Origin: Asaia sp037151935
Lineage (GTDB): Bacteria > Pseudomonadota > Alphaproteobacteria > Acetobacterales > Acetobacteraceae
Direction: 5' to 3'
Assembly (NCBI RefSeq): GCF_051628905.1
Contig: NZ_CP157575.1
Span: 496,001 to 560,000 of the forward strand
Length of the DNA: 64,000 nucleotides
Numbering within the stretch: position 1 is the stretch's first letter; each line of letters begins with the position of its first letter. Both the position numbers and the translations under genes were made by a program. The notes below the pieces were generated by a model. That model did no database searches. It saw nothing but the letters and a program-made list of their open reading frames with translations, and was not told where the DNA came from. This document shows, in pieces, positions 36,427 through 51,804 of this stretch.

Positions 36427-37223
36427 CTACGGCTTGTCATCAGTTAAGTCCTGAGTTGCGCCTGAGGCTTGTACTTTCTGGCTTCCTGTGCTGACTGTTT
36501 CCTCGGTATTTTGGGAGGCAGACAGATGCGGCGCTATGGTTTGCGTGACGATCGGTGGGAGCGGATAAAAGACCTTCTTCCCGGTCGGAAGGTCATGTCG
36601 GCGGCACGGCTGCTGACAACCGCCTGTTCGTGGAGGCTGTGTTGTATCGCTATCGCGCAGGCATTCCCTAGCGTGATCTTCCTGCCCGTTTCGGTGACTG
36701 GAAGAACGTTCACAGACGTCTGCGTCAATGGTGTGAAAGCGATGTGATCGAACGGATCTTTCGCCATCTGGCCGCAGATCACGACAATGAATACATGATG
36801 ATCGACAGCACGATTGTCCGGGCTCATCAGCATAGCGCCGGCGCCCTGAAAAAAGGGGGCCTGATCAGGCCCTGGACGATCCCGGGGTGGACCTGACTAC
36901 AAAAGTCCATGCCATCTGCGACGCCTTGGGCAATCCGGTGGAACTCGATATCACGCCGGGGCAGGATGCGGATATTACCCAAGCAGAAGTCCTGTTGGAA
37001 AAGATCGACCCGGATGCCTTTCTTGCCGACAGGGCGTATGACGCGGACAGGTGATCGACAGACTTCGCCCTTTACAAGGAGCGAGATCTTGTCGAGCGGT
37101 TCTTCAATAGTCTCAAACAGTTCCGCGCTATCGCAACACGCTACGACAAGCTTAAATCCACTTTCCTTGCCGCCGTGCAGTTCGCTTCAATCGTCATCCT
37201 GCTTAACTGACGACAAGCCGTAG
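36427..37223 (+). mobile_element. Degraded IS5-family insertion sequence
   Basis: 22-bp inverted ends are visible: CTACGGCTTGTCATCAGTTAAG at 36427-36448 and its near-exact complement at 37202-37223, with one mismatch. The transposase inside is broken. The element separates the HEPN gene from the DUF4365 gene. Confidence 0.85.
36526..37210 (+). pseudogene. IS5-family transposase remnant
   Basis: It starts MRRYGLRDDRWERIKDLLPG, as in IS1031/IS427-like transposases of acetic acid bacteria. The frame is lost soon after and re-appears in other frames: DHDNEYMMIDSTIVRAHQHSAG near 36780, TTKVHAICDALGNPVELDITPG near 36900 and FNSLKQFRAIATRYDKLKST near 37110. Around 37050-37065 a block is missing, joining the ADRAYDADR region directly to FALYKER, so part of the catalytic core is deleted. 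Not functional. Confidence 0.85.
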
Positions 37224-37399
37224 AGGGCGATTGAAGTGCTTAAAAGACGCGTCGGTGAATACATACCCGAGCATAATGGCATTAACGAACTGCCCTGATG
37301 GAGAGCGGACATTGAACCTCGTCGCAGAAGATGCTACGAGACTACCGCGAGGCCACACGACCCCAGCCGTCCTAGGGGATTTTCGTATGGACGGAGCCG

Positions 37400-38341
37400 T
37401 TACGGTTTATTGGAAGAGTGGTTCTCGCGCTCGTTTTTCACTCCGAGCGGGTCTCGTTTGCGACGAGGCTCATAGATCGTGTAGAACCAAAGATCCTCGG
37501 GCCTGTTAACTTTTGATCGCAAGACCACTTTGACTGTGGCGGTTTGACGGAATGGAAATGACACTACTGCGCTCACAGCTCTGAGATCATTCGATGTGTA
37601 GGAACGAGGATTAAAGCTTCGCACGGTTGTAGAGTCGATATTTGTCAAAATTTTTTCTATGGCGCCCAGTAGCACAAAAGATTGAAATCGCATCGCTGCG
37701 GTTCTTCCTGGTCTGGTAATATGCCTCCAACCGCTTCTCGTGAAATGAATGCGTGGACCATTGTCCCCTAAAGATAGCTTTCGGCAATTAAGGTCTTTAT
37801 ACAAAGCTCTCGATGAGACTTGGAAATGCTCCTTAGCTCGTATGTGAGGAAAGTCTTCCCTCGTAGTTGAAATCTGCGGTAACATCAGATCGAAATGTAA
37901 GTTTCCCGCCAATCGAGCGATGATCTTTTTAGCAGCAGCATCGAAGATGTTGTCTTTGGGGACATATACGCGCGTTCTGCCGATTGCGGATGGCTCGCGA
38001 ACGTTGACCCATCTTGCAATACCGGTGTCAGGCTCAACATGAATCAAGATGGCACCTCCAGCTAGACGACGCCATCTGTCAAGGTTTCGTTCGAGCGTCT
38101 CGCGCGAGATTTGGACAGCATACCGTCCGTCGACGAGTTGGGCAGCTTGTCGCTTCACTTGCGCAAAGATTATCTGGCCCGTAGGACAATTACCCCGTTC
38201 TATGAAAATCAGACCATCGATACCGTCATCATTCTGACTGTCGACTTGTTGCCAACGACTTTTCCAGTCCTCCAGGACGATATTTTCCACCTTAACAATG
38301 CCGAGCTGTCCAGCGCGTTGGCTACTCATTCCTCTCGACAT
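37400..38341 (-). CDS. DUF4365-like nuclease-fold protein with a distinct C-terminal domain
   Basis: From the ATG at 38341 the protein is about 313 residues; a GTG at 38347 is also possible. The N-terminal half has the pattern QVDSQNDDGIDGLIFI then GQIIFAQVKRQ, the D-G-x-D and Q-x-K arrangement of DUF4365, a PD-(D/E)XK-related domain. The C-terminal part starts at about PRIHFTRSGWRHITRPGRTAAMRFQSFVLLGAIEKIL and has conserved-looking His and Arg residues that could be a second nuclease or toxin-like domain, which I cannot name. It converges on the IS remnant, stands alone and is probably defence cargo. Base composition is lower in GC than the backbone. Confidence 0.65.
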   Translation of the reverse strand: MSRGMSSQRAGQLGIVKVENIVLEDWKSRWQQVDSQNDDGIDGLIFIERGNCPTGQIIFAQVKRQAAQLVDGRYAVQISRETLERNLDRWRRLAGGAILIHVEPDTGIARWVNVREPSAIGRTRVYVPKDNIFDAAAKKIIARLAGNLHFDLMLPQISTTREDFPHIRAKEHFQVSSRALYKDLNCRKLSLGDNGPRIHFTRSGWRHITRPGRTAAMRFQSFVLLGAIEKILTNIDSTTVRSFNPRSYTSNDLRAVSAVVSFPFRQTATVKVVLRSKVNRPEDLWFYTIYEPRRKRDPLGVKNERENHSSNKP

Positions 38342-38829
38342 CGCCACAAGTAATTACCCCATCCTAAAGATTACCAATGTTAATTTACCAGCGACACTGA
38401 CCATCTTCAATGGTTCTATCCAACTGACGATCTGAACCGGCAGGGCAAGTACACTAGATGCGCTTTTCGAACCCTCTTGCTTGCGGGCATGCCGTGGCGG
38501 CATGACATCAATCGGGTATAGCTTATTCGACCCGTCAAACTGCTCGAATGAACAGGTCCACCTCTGAGCCGGAAACGCAGCCGTCAATTCGCTCTACGAG
38601 AAGAATGCTATTCCAGAATCGTTCATGCCTCGTCCTTCCTTCTCGTAACGCCGCCATACGCCAGTATTTGTACGACGCGCCTCTATCCGGGACTACCCAT
38701 AACTACGATTCCGTACGCTTGGACGCGCATGGACGCGCTCTCTCGTATTGCCGTTTTTCTTTGAAATAACAGTCATCTGTCCGGATCGTGTGCCTGTTTT
38801 CCTTGCCTTGCGGTCGGAAGAGAGCAACG
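38342..38829. other. Gap without a convincing gene
   Basis: About 490 bp. Short frames exist on both strands but show no family resemblance. A perfect hairpin CATGCCG-TGG-CGGCATG lies at 38488-38504. This probably marks the junction between accessory cargo and the conserved recombinase end. Confidence 0.5.
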
Positions 38830-39015
38830 ATGACGAACAGGCCCAACCAGTCCATTGCCCCGGCGTATCGGCCGCCCAAGCCCGAATTGCGGCTCGTCCT
38901 GCGCCCCAACACACCCGACCCGCGCCTGGTGGCACTTGTCCGCCTCATGGCACGCTGTGCGGCACGGGACTGGTTCCGGTCGCAGCAACAGGAGCACCGC
39001 CGCTCCGGACCGTAA
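38830..39015 (+). CDS. Small protein preceding the recombinase
   Basis: This 61-residue protein starts at the ATG at 38830 and reads MTNRPNQSIAPAYRPPKPEL with a basic, Arg-rich C-terminus (LVRLMARCAARDWFRSQQQE). Similar short genes directly upstream of the serine recombinase are common in this ICE family as I remember it. It ends 13 bp before the recombinase ATG, so the two are likely co-expressed. Its function is unknown; a recombinase accessory factor is a guess. Confidence 0.6.
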   Translation: MTNRPNQSIAPAYRPPKPELRLVLRPNTPDPRLVALVRLMARCAARDWFRSQQQEHRRSGP

Positions 39016-39028
39016 GGGATGCCTTGTC

Positions 39029-40741
<1,713 letters not shown>

Positions 40742-40775
40742 TTGGGTGGGGTGTTGTGTGTGGGGTGGATCAGGG

Positions 40776-40893
40776 GACCTGGCGGCGACCGACTTTTCCG
40801 CATCTTAAGATGCAGTATCATAGGCGCTGGGGCGTTTCACGTCCGAGTTCGGGATGGGATCGGGTGGAAGTCTCCCGCCATAGCCACCAGGTC
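40776..40893 (-). rRNA. rrf: 5S ribosomal RNA
   Basis: About 118 nt starting GACCTGGTGGCTATGGCGGG and closing with the complementary CGCCGCCAGGTC; the middle has CCCGATCCCATCCCGAACTC, the universal 5S core. Ends are accurate to a few bases. Confidence 0.93.
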
Positions 40894-41017
40894 TTCTGAT
40901 CCACCCGACCTCTGGTGTGTCGGTGTGGGAGGTTGGTGTGTTTGTATGATGAGTATGTTTTGCGTGGATGATTGCTATGCATGTGTATGCTCTGTCTTGC
41001 AGAGCGTTGTGTGAGCG

Positions 41018-43752
<2,735 letters not shown>

Positions 43753-44136
43753 ACACATGCACAGCAACCATCCACGCTCGCGCGCTTCAGAGTTTTCTGC
43801 GCAGAGAAAATGCAATGCTTCGCACGCAAAGTTCATCATACTTATAAAACACTCTCTGACCGCTATACGCCACAATCCTTAAACACGAGACCGGATCAGA
43901 GCCTCTCAGACCAAAGTCCAAGAACCCAGAACCGATCCACATGGGTCAGACCAACCCGGATCGTGGCAGCACCCAGAAAGTGCACCAACCTATTCACACT
44001 GACAAAGAACAGACTTTTCCATCGCTCCCGCACCAAAATGCGGCAGGGACGAAACATTTTTCCCTTAACCTGTAATGTATCGCACCGACATGCTGCTCAA
44101 AGCTTCTCGCCAAGCAGCCTGTGTCGTTGTGGTTTC

Positions 44137-44212
44137 TGGTGGAGGCGGACGGGATCGAACCGACGACCCCCTGCTTGCAAAGCAGGTGCTCTCCCAGCTG
44201 AGCTACGCCCCC
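44137..44212 (-). tRNA. tRNA-Ala (anticodon TGC)
   Basis: 76 nt from GGGGGCGTAGCTCAGCTGGG to CCACCA, with anticodon TGC in the loop TTTGCAA. It is the standard second spacer tRNA of the rRNA operon. Confidence 0.97.
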
Positions 44213-44287
44213 AGTCAAGACAGACAAAACTCATCGATCTTCATCGATGAACTTCGTCATCTCAAGGCTTAGAAACCACCACAGTCG

Positions 44288-44364
<77 letters not shown>

Positions 44365-44475
44365 AAAACATTACAGGAAGGGATATGTTGACGGCGCCCT
44401 GAGGCCATCCGTGCCTGCACTGATCCAATGCAGGTCTTTATTTAGAAGCTTCCCAACGTATCAGGAAACATCCTT

Positions 44476-45966
<1,491 letters not shown>

Positions 45967-46221
45967 ATTCCAGTCAGCCAAAGCCAACCAAAACCAAACT
46001 ATAGATCCCGAAACAAAAAAAACTGACGTCTGTAGTTCTTTCGAAAAAGAATAAATCAGTCAGCACTCTCATCATCAGAACCACTGGTTCAGACAACACC
46101 AAAGCGCCGCCAACATATCCCTTCCATAACCTATTCAATTTTCAAAGAACCCCACCCAACTCACTGATTTATCTCAGTTCCCGGGGCAGCCACCTCAGCG
46201 TCGTCCGCTGCGGTGAACGGG

Positions 46222-46250
46222 CTTTTAGACCCCACACCCACAACCGTCAA
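46222..46250 (-). promoter_or_regulatory. Likely rRNA operon promoter
   Basis: On the minus strand TTGACG (46250-46245), a 17-bp spacer and TAAAAG (46227-46222) form a good sigma-70 pattern about 256 bp upstream of 16S. The leader 45967-46221 contains no gene. Confidence 0.6.
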
Positions 46251-46337
46251 TCATAAAAATTAGAAAAAATGACAGATCAGTGAAAAAAGTTTCGCCATAG
46301 GCCGAGGCGACCCTCACAAACTGCGGCGTCAGACAGC

Positions 46338-46359
46338 AAAAAGGGGGCTTACGCCCCCT
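46338..46359 (-). terminator. Rho-independent terminator of the TonB receptor gene
   Basis: On the minus strand AGGGGGC-GTAA-GCCCCCT is followed by a T-run. It ends 28 bp past the receptor stop codon and shields the rRNA promoter from read-through. Confidence 0.85.
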
Positions 46360-46386
46360 CCCCTCTAAAACACAGAACTACCGGTC

Positions 46387-48819
46387 TCAGAAATCGACGC
46401 TTGCCGTTCCCCCTACAAAGAAAGGCGAAGCCACGTAATAGGTTGAGCTCGACGCAGCGATCTTGCCGCCATAGACACCGGTTGTGGCCTTGCCGTTGGC
46501 GGTGACGCCGTTCACGAAGCCAAGATAGTGATTGTTCGTGATGTTCTGGATATTCAGCTGAAGAACCGGATTTTTCATGAACGCGAAGTTCCTGAAGCGA
46601 TAACCCGCATGAACGTTCATGGTGACATAGCTCGGGATCGAGGTGTCATTATTGAACGTTGCATATTGCTTGCCGACATATTTCAGCGCGAAGCCACTGA
46701 AGAGGTGGCCGTCGTCGTAATCCAGGTTGAAGGCCACCTGCTGGCGAGCCGTCTGGGGGGCGAACTTTCCCTTACTCTTCACATAGTCGCCTGTGCTTCC
46801 TGCGGCGATATTACTGTCTGTGCGCGCGTTGATATACTCCGCCGACACATACGGGCGCAGGTGGTAGAGGATCGGGCGCGTGCCGATTTCGAAATCGACA
46901 CCATCGGCATGCGAGCCGCCGCCATTGATGCTCTGCGAATAGTAAGACCCGTTGGGCTGCACGACCGTCTGCGAATAAAGGCGGTTGGTGAAGTTATAAT
47001 GGAAGTAGGTCAGGGTACTGTTGAAGAGACTGCCCTGATAACGAACGCCAGCCTCCTCGGAAATCGAGATTTCAGGCTTCTGATTCGGATTGGCCTGAGT
47101 GCTGTATCCAACGCCCTTCGTATAGGTGCCTGCATCGTAGAGCGAAGTGTTCATCGGAATGCGGAAATTGGTGGTACCCGAAGCGAAAAGCTGGAACTGA
47201 TTGTTCAGCTTGTAACGGATCGACGCAGCCGGGAGCGGCTCGTTCCAGCTGCCCCGGATATATCGGCCAGTTGACGTATCAGGCAGATTGTTCTGCCCCT
47301 GACGCGTGATCATCGCATATTTCAGACCGCCTTCGAGCGTCAGACGATTATTGAGCAGCGAGAGCGAATCATCAATGAAGAGCGTGTGGATGCGCGTCTG
47401 GGTAAGCGTATCGCGATATTGTGCCGTCTCACCGTTAGAAAGCACAAGATTGGGCCCGCCGCCATACTCATTGAGTGGAGCGCCGGTCGCGGGATCGACA
47501 AGACTGTAGGGCGATGTCTGGATCTGCTTCGAATATTCGAACCAGTAGCCGATCATGAGACGATTGGCGCCCGTGTGCAAAGCGAGCTTCGTGACTGCGC
47601 CAGGGCGGTAGGTTTGCGTGTTCGACGGATTATAGAGAAGCAGGCTCTTGGTATTTGACGAATTATAGGAGCCAATCGAGCCGCTCAGTGTCTGAGCACC
47701 ATATTGCTGGCTCGTCAGGCTCTCGCTGTAGGCACCGCCACCATTGCCGTTACCGTACCAGAAATAGGGTGTTTCCGTCAGCGTAAGCCGATCTGTCAGC
47801 GTAAAGGTGGACGGGGCGCTGGCATAGATATTGGTGAACGGGTTCTGGTGCAGCTTGTAGTAATTTCCACTAGGGCTCTTCGGGTTCCATTTGGAGTCAT
47901 ACGTATAGCTCGTGCCGTATTTCTGCCAGTTGGCCAGCGACATGGAGGGGAACAGCGTGCTGTCACTCTGGTTGCCAACGATCGCCAGCGAGATACGGTT
48001 ACCCTGACCCCATTCATTGACCCATTTCGTCTCGCCATGAAGCTTCTTCTGGGCCCCTGGACCGCGCCATGAATCTTCATGCGCAGCCGAGAACGAAACG
48101 TAACCCTTCAGATGGGTATTGCCGATCCGTCCCGTGTCGACACGGCCAAAAATACGCCGAGAGTCATAGCTGCCATAAGTGCCGTCCAGATGACCGCCGA
48201 ACCGTTCGGTTGGGTCGAGCAGATACATATTCACGGCGCCGCCAGAAGCACTGATATGCGGACTGTCGAGATCCGCCGACCCCTGCTCGACATTGATCGT
48301 GCGTAGATTTTCTGAATCAACGATTTCCTGCGGGTAGACCGCATAATTGCCGATATCGTTAATGGGAAAGCCTTCAAGGGTGAACCCGATCTGGCTCGCA
48401 TTGAGACCGCGCAGTGTCAGATTACCGCCATTGAGCCCGAGCGGGTCGACCGACGTCGTATTCACGCCCGGCAGCATGGCAATGAGCTGCATGGGGTTCA
48501 GGCCAGGCGTCTGCTTGGCAATGAATTCCTGCGTGACGGTTGAGCGCGATTTCGCAGCGTCTTCGTGGACCATCAAGCCGCCACCGGCAGCCGTGTGACG
48601 GCTGGCACGCACCTGTACTGTCTCGCTCCGTGCGGCGTCGGTGGGTGCGGTGGAGCCCATCATTGATGGGCCGTCATCAGCCTTTACAGTGGACTTGGAA
48701 GCCTGGCCCTTTGAGCCAGATGCCGCATTGCTTGTCGTAATGACCTGCGCGGACGCGGCTGAAATCTGCAACGCCAGAGCAGAGGTTGCGCAGAGAAAGA
48801 AACGGGCTCTCAAACTCAT
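46387..48819 (-). CDS. TonB-dependent outer-membrane receptor
   Basis: The 810-residue protein has a signal peptide (FFLCATSALALQISAASAQ), a plug domain (ARSETVQVRASR as TonB-box-like start; PMQLIAMLPGVNTTSVDPLGLNGGNLTLRGL; INVEQGSADLDSPHISASGGAVNMYL) and a 22-strand barrel ending in Phe (FVGGTASVDF). AGGAA lies 6 nt before the ATG. It imports a ligand such as a siderophore, cobalamin or sugar through the outer membrane; the ligand is not identifiable. A palindrome AAGAAA-TCG-TTTCTT lies about 115 bp upstream. Confidence 0.92.
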   Translation of the reverse strand: MSLRARFFLCATSALALQISAASAQVITTSNAASGSKGQASKSTVKADDGPSMMGSTAPTDAARSETVQVRASRHTAAGGGLMVHEDAAKSRSTVTQEFIAKQTPGLNPMQLIAMLPGVNTTSVDPLGLNGGNLTLRGLNASQIGFTLEGFPINDIGNYAVYPQEIVDSENLRTINVEQGSADLDSPHISASGGAVNMYLLDPTERFGGHLDGTYGSYDSRRIFGRVDTGRIGNTHLKGYVSFSAAHEDSWRGPGAQKKLHGETKWVNEWGQGNRISLAIVGNQSDSTLFPSMSLANWQKYGTSYTYDSKWNPKSPSGNYYKLHQNPFTNIYASAPSTFTLTDRLTLTETPYFWYGNGNGGGAYSESLTSQQYGAQTLSGSIGSYNSSNTKSLLLYNPSNTQTYRPGAVTKLALHTGANRLMIGYWFEYSKQIQTSPYSLVDPATGAPLNEYGGGPNLVLSNGETAQYRDTLTQTRIHTLFIDDSLSLLNNRLTLEGGLKYAMITRQGQNNLPDTSTGRYIRGSWNEPLPAASIRYKLNNQFQLFASGTTNFRIPMNTSLYDAGTYTKGVGYSTQANPNQKPEISISEEAGVRYQGSLFNSTLTYFHYNFTNRLYSQTVVQPNGSYYSQSINGGGSHADGVDFEIGTRPILYHLRPYVSAEYINARTDSNIAAGSTGDYVKSKGKFAPQTARQQVAFNLDYDDGHLFSGFALKYVGKQYATFNNDTSIPSYVTMNVHAGYRFRNFAFMKNPVLQLNIQNITNNHYLGFVNGVTANGKATTGVYGGKIAASSSTYYVASPFFVGGTASVDF

Positions 48820-49200
48820 CGTGGTTCCTGAGGCTTAAACGCTGATCGTTAAAGGGAGTTAACGAATTGACGACCGGCATTAACACGCACTCGAAACAAT
48901 CACGATGAAAGTTTAATGACGATACTCTTTTAAGAAATCGTTTCTTTTCAGTTACATATGATACAAACGGAGTTCTGGAAAAAGCGAGCATCGGCAGAAA
49001 TCGTTAAAGAAATAGAGACTTCAGAAAGCATAACATCAGTCGGTTTACGGCTGTTTTTCGAAGTTGATGCATGAAATTATATAATGTTAATGAAACGAAT
49101 AAAGTAAAGAATATAGATTTATCATTGCATAGATTGGAATTTTTAACGTTAGACGTTACCAGACATTCTTCCAGATACACTCAAACCGAGACCTTGCACT
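48820..49200. promoter_or_regulatory. AT-rich divergent promoter region
   Basis: This 380-bp gap between divergent genes has no ORF of interest. It holds a perfect palindrome AAGAAA-TCG-TTTCTT at 48932-48946, a candidate operator for the TonB receptor gene; it does not match a strict Fur box. Confidence 0.5.
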
Positions 49201-50124
49201 GTGATCGTTCGCCCTCGCTTCAAATCGCTTTCCTGTTTGATTGCCCTCGCTACCCTCACTCCGGGCGCAAGCCGGGCGGCGGACGACCAGACGCAGACTC
49301 CGCACCAGAGCACAGGGCAGATGATCGCCTCCCTTCCGTGGATCCATGGCCCTGCGACAATCGGAGTGGACGGCAGTTCTGAACTGAAAATCCCGGCGGG
49401 GTATGAGGTGCTGTCGCCCCCAAGTGGGAGGAAATTCCTTGCTCTGATCGGCAACCTTGTCTCGGAAAAGGACAATCAGGATTATATCTTACAGCCAGAA
49501 TCTAACGACAAAGACTGGTTTATGGATTTTCACTACGTAAATTCCGGCCATATCGGTGACACAGACACGATCGACGCAGCAGAATTGCTTACTTCGATGA
49601 CCGAGCAATCGGCTGCGGAAAACAAGGAGCGAAAAGCCGCACACCTGCCACAGCTCTTTCCTGCCGGGTGGCAGACGCCCCCGCGCTACGATCAGCAGAC
49701 CCACCGCCTCGAATGGGCTTACCGGTTCAAGACAGATGACGGCTCGCTCATCACCAATCTCAATACGCGCCTGCTGACGCGTACCGGTTATTACCGCGTT
49801 CTCATGGTCGGGGATGTCGATACGTACGGGGCAGACAGAGACGAATTCAACATCGCCCTGACCTATCTTCAGCCGACGCTTGGCAATCGCTACAGCGATT
49901 TCAAGACCGGCGACAAACTGGCTGAATATGGTCTGATGGGGCTTATCGGTGGAGGGGCAGCGGCAGTCGCTGTCAAGACCGGGCTGATTGGCGTCGTTAT
50001 CACTTTTGTCGTCAAGATTGGCTCAGCGCTGCTCAGCTCAAAGGCAATCGTCGCCGTGATCGGCTTCTTCGCCCTGCTATGGACGCGCCTTAAAAGCGTA
50101 TTCTCTCGCAAGAAAGACAAGTGA
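49201..50124 (+). CDS. DUF2167 membrane protein
   Basis: The 307-residue protein uses a GTG start at 49201. A signal peptide ends near ASRA, a DUF2167 domain follows (WIHGPATIGVDGSSELKIPAGYEVLS, DKDWFMDFHYVNSGHI, HRLEWAYRFKTDDGSLITNLNTRLL), and two C-terminal membrane helices occupy about residues 245-295. The family is widespread in proteobacteria and has no known function. A basic tail (KSVFSRKKDK) suggests a cytoplasmic C-terminus. Confidence 0.85.
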   Translation: MIVRPRFKSLSCLIALATLTPGASRAADDQTQTPHQSTGQMIASLPWIHGPATIGVDGSSELKIPAGYEVLSPPSGRKFLALIGNLVSEKDNQDYILQPESNDKDWFMDFHYVNSGHIGDTDTIDAAELLTSMTEQSAAENKERKAAHLPQLFPAGWQTPPRYDQQTHRLEWAYRFKTDDGSLITNLNTRLLTRTGYYRVLMVGDVDTYGADRDEFNIALTYLQPTLGNRYSDFKTGDKLAEYGLMGLIGGGAAAVAVKTGLIGVVITFVVKIGSALLSSKAIVAVIGFFALLWTRLKSVFSRKKDK

Positions 50125-50125
50125 C

Positions 50126-50317
50126 ATGCATCTGTTGGATGCTCCCGTCATTTTTTCAGCATGCGCCGCCCTTAGTTTCTGGGTGGCCATGATGCTGATC
50201 CCGAAGCCCAAAAAACGGCCAAGGCCCCAGCAGAGTGATGAGAAAAACGCCGTTGAGCCAGGGTGGGATCGCGGAAGCCATCCACATCGCTTCGGAAACC
50301 CGAACGAAGGAGAGTGA
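50126..50317 (+). CDS. Small predicted membrane protein
   Basis: The 63-residue frame begins one base after the DUF2167 stop (TGACATG) and has one membrane segment (VIFSACAALSFWVAMMLI) followed by a charged tail. Its close spacing suggests co-translation, but no family is recognised. Confidence 0.45.
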   Translation: MHLLDAPVIFSACAALSFWVAMMLIPKPKKRPRPQQSDEKNAVEPGWDRGSHPHRFGNPNEGE

Positions 50318-50393
50318 CAGGACTGCGACGCACGAGGTTTAGGCCTCTATCTCGGGAAGCCTTCATCGTCAGATTGAAATTTCGAGAAAATTT

Positions 50394-50467
50394 TGGCTGG
50401 GGGACCTGGATTCGAACCAGGGCTGACCGGGTCAGAGCCGGTAGTTCTACCGCTAAACTATCCCCCA
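50394..50467 (-). tRNA. tRNA-Gln (anticodon CTG)
   Basis: 74 nt from TGGGGGATAGTTTAGCGGTAG to CCA. The anticodon stem ACCGG/CCGGT encloses the loop CTCTGAC, giving anticodon CTG. The T arm has GGTTCGAATCC. Confidence 0.95.
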
Positions 50468-50665
50468 GCATCTTTGCAGAAGCTGATTGCCTTGCGGTGG
50501 CGGTGGGATAGCACCCACCCAGACAGGCCGCAACCCCCTTATTCGCTTTTTTTTTCATAAATTGGACATGAGCAGAGCATAAAATGCTTGCTGCGCCACC
50601 TTGGCACTATCACATTGTTTTTGACGTAAGATTTCATGTCGGGATCAGGATGAGGGGGGACGATC

Positions 50666-51799
50666 ATGGGCTATAGCCGTAGCGACACACTGTCATCCCA
50701 TACGCCTGAGGGCGCACCGTTCAGGCATTTCGCTGCGCTGGACCTGGGCACCAATAACTGTCGCCTCATGATCGCGCGACGCACTGCCGGTGGCGTGCAG
50801 ATTGTCGATCGTCAGAACCGCATGGTCTGCCTCGGCGAGGGGCTCATCGAAACGGGCGAACTTAGCGCAAAGGCGATGGATCGCGCGGTACGCACACTCG
50901 ACTCCTATGCAGCGCGTATGAAGGGCCTTCCCTCGCTTCAGGTTCGCGCCGTAGCCACCGAGGCCTGCCGCCGCGCCCTCAATCGCGAGAGCTTTCTCGC
51001 CCGCGTCCAATCCGAGACCGGACTCTCGCTTGAAATCATTTCTCCCAGAGAAGAAGTAGAACTCGCGGTTGAAGGGTGCCGCACCCTGCTGCATCGCGCA
51101 CAGCAACCTGGTGAGCGTGCCATCGTGTTCGATATAGGCGGCGGTTCGACCGAGATCGCCTGGTTACGTCTGAACTCCGAGACGCGCGGGCACGAATTGG
51201 TCAGCCTCGTCAGCCTGCCCTACGGCGTTGTGACGCTGTCGGAGCAGTTTGGCCGCTCACGTGAGGCGGCCGCTCATTCAGCGCATGCATATCTCTACGA
51301 AACAATGGTGGAGACGGTTCGCAAGCCGCTACTCGCCTTCGAGGCGGTTCATCAGATCGGCAGGGAGATGCTGCGCGGGGCTGTGCAGATGCTCGGCACC
51401 AGCGGTACGGTAACGACGCTAGCAAGCATGGCCCAGAATCTGACCCGGTACAGCCGCAACGCGGTAGACGGATTTTCGCTCTCGGCGCAAGCTGCACATG
51501 ACGCCATCGCCCTTGTGCGCAGCGCCGCCGCCGGGGACCAACAGGCGCCCTCGACCCTGCCACCAGACCGACAGCATTTCATGTTGCCTGGATGCGCCAT
51601 ATTCGAAGCGATCCATAGCGTTTGGCCATCCGAGCGGATCATCGTCGCCGATCGGGGGCTAAGAGATGGAATGGTGGCGCGTATGGCCACCCAGGCACGA
51701 TCCAGCCGTTATGCTTCCCATGGCGCCACGCGTCATGGCATCAGCCGCCCAAGTATCGCTGATTATCGTGGCCATGTGGCACCGTCTTCCTTTATGTGA
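50666..51799 (+). CDS. ppx: Exopolyphosphatase/pppGpp phosphohydrolase (Ppx/GppA)
   Basis: The 377-residue protein has the ASKHA-type phosphate-1 motif (FAALDLGTNNCRLMIAR), the phosphate-2 motif (IVFDIGGGSTEIAWL) and the family block FMLPGCAIFEAI. It breaks down polyphosphate or pppGpp in the cytoplasm. Its stop overlaps the region of the rlmE start, as often seen in alpha-proteobacteria, where ppx-rlmE are paired. Confidence 0.93.
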   Translation: MGYSRSDTLSSHTPEGAPFRHFAALDLGTNNCRLMIARRTAGGVQIVDRQNRMVCLGEGLIETGELSAKAMDRAVRTLDSYAARMKGLPSLQVRAVATEACRRALNRESFLARVQSETGLSLEIISPREEVELAVEGCRTLLHRAQQPGERAIVFDIGGGSTEIAWLRLNSETRGHELVSLVSLPYGVVTLSEQFGRSREAAAHSAHAYLYETMVETVRKPLLAFEAVHQIGREMLRGAVQMLGTSGTVTTLASMAQNLTRYSRNAVDGFSLSAQAAHDAIALVRSAAAGDQQAPSTLPPDRQHFMLPGCAIFEAIHSVWPSERIIVADRGLRDGMVARMATQARSSRYASHGATRHGISRPSIADYRGHVAPSSFM

Positions 51800-51804
51800 C
51801 GCCC

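Noticed and set aside
38354..38769. Short frames of 77 and 73 codons upstream of the recombinase region
   Set aside because: No family resemblance, no good ribosome sites and poor codon structure.
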